From contig PBVO01000162.1 in the NCBI GenBank assembly GCA_002729015.1, positions 1 through 5,230 of the forward strand: DNA of 5,230 nucleotides. Direction: 5' to 3'. Made by a program: the position numbers and the translations under genes. The DNA comes from Candidatus Poribacteria bacterium (GTDB lineage Bacteria; Poribacteria; WGA-4E; UBA9662). The first letter of the stretch is position 1. Every line of letters begins with the position of its first letter. This document shows positions 5,202-5,230 of this stretch, in pieces. The notes under the pieces were generated by a model. That model was not told the DNA's origin and ran no database searches. It saw only the letters and a list, made by a program, of their open reading frames with translations.

Positions 5202-5230
5202 TTATCTCTCGCTTGATCGGTAAATACCAA
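5202..5230 (-). CDS. C-terminal end of an upstream gene, possibly rpoN
   Basis: The minus strand enters the window in a frame reading GIYRSSER and then TAA (5204-5202), 23 bases before hpf. RNA polymerase sigma-54 proteins often end in a pattern like 'LGIxxSSxRR', and rpoN commonly sits directly upstream of hpf. The residues and the synteny therefore agree, but eight codons cannot prove it. A second frame, WYLPIKREITA ending in a TAA that overlaps the hpf ribosome site, is the alternative. The gene continues outside the window. Confidence 0.33.

Overview
The window looks like an AT-leaning stretch of an uncultured, probably marine, bacterium. The best guess is a member of Candidatus Poribacteria or a relative. 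That guess rests on the combination seen here: a type I sulfatase, a phytanoyl-CoA dioxygenase (PhyH) family protein, a secreted concanavalin/LamG-like domain protein, and a decayed C-terminal FlgD-like Ig domain of the kind that ends many exported proteins in such genomes. The lineage is inferred from family content; no marker gene is long enough to prove it.

Layout from left to right. Bases 1-368 hold no intact gene, only a decayed FlgD-like C-terminus on the minus strand (106-321). A complete, GC-rich sulfatase gene (369-1901, minus) follows. Its leader contains a 15-bp-stem hairpin (1957-1990). Between it and the next gene, the plus strand carries protein-like but stop-interrupted sequence (about 2026-2399) that I read as gene relics. 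A LamG/DUF1080-like protein (2373 to about 3049, minus) keeps a clean 206-codon reading frame for its mature part, but its signal-peptide region carries an in-frame TGA and perhaps also a frameshift. An unrecognised, very AT-rich 183-aa gene (3163-3714, minus) comes next.

A 127-base divergent promoter region (3715-3841) separates it from the intact PhyH gene (3842-4597, plus). The PhyH stop codon sits inside a perfect 20-bp palindrome, and a possible 42-codon small ORF follows at once (4606-4734, plus). Converging on it from the right is a short-form ribosome hibernation factor gene, hpf (4777-5178, minus), with a strong Shine-Dalgarno. Upstream of hpf, at the window edge, is the last part of another minus-strand frame that could be the end of rpoN, the usual partner of hpf.

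Functionally this is a seam. On the right is a housekeeping end (possibly rpoN, then hpf). On the left is accessory material: catabolic or decorating enzymes (sulfatase, PhyH oxygenase, LamG protein) embedded in decayed genes, with sharp base-composition changes. I see no tRNA, rRNA, CRISPR array, transposase or phage gene. I do not see a convincing new multi-gene system. The items most worth following are the interrupted signal peptide, the divergent promoter with a palindrome, the palindrome over the PhyH stop codon, and the unknown 183-aa gene.
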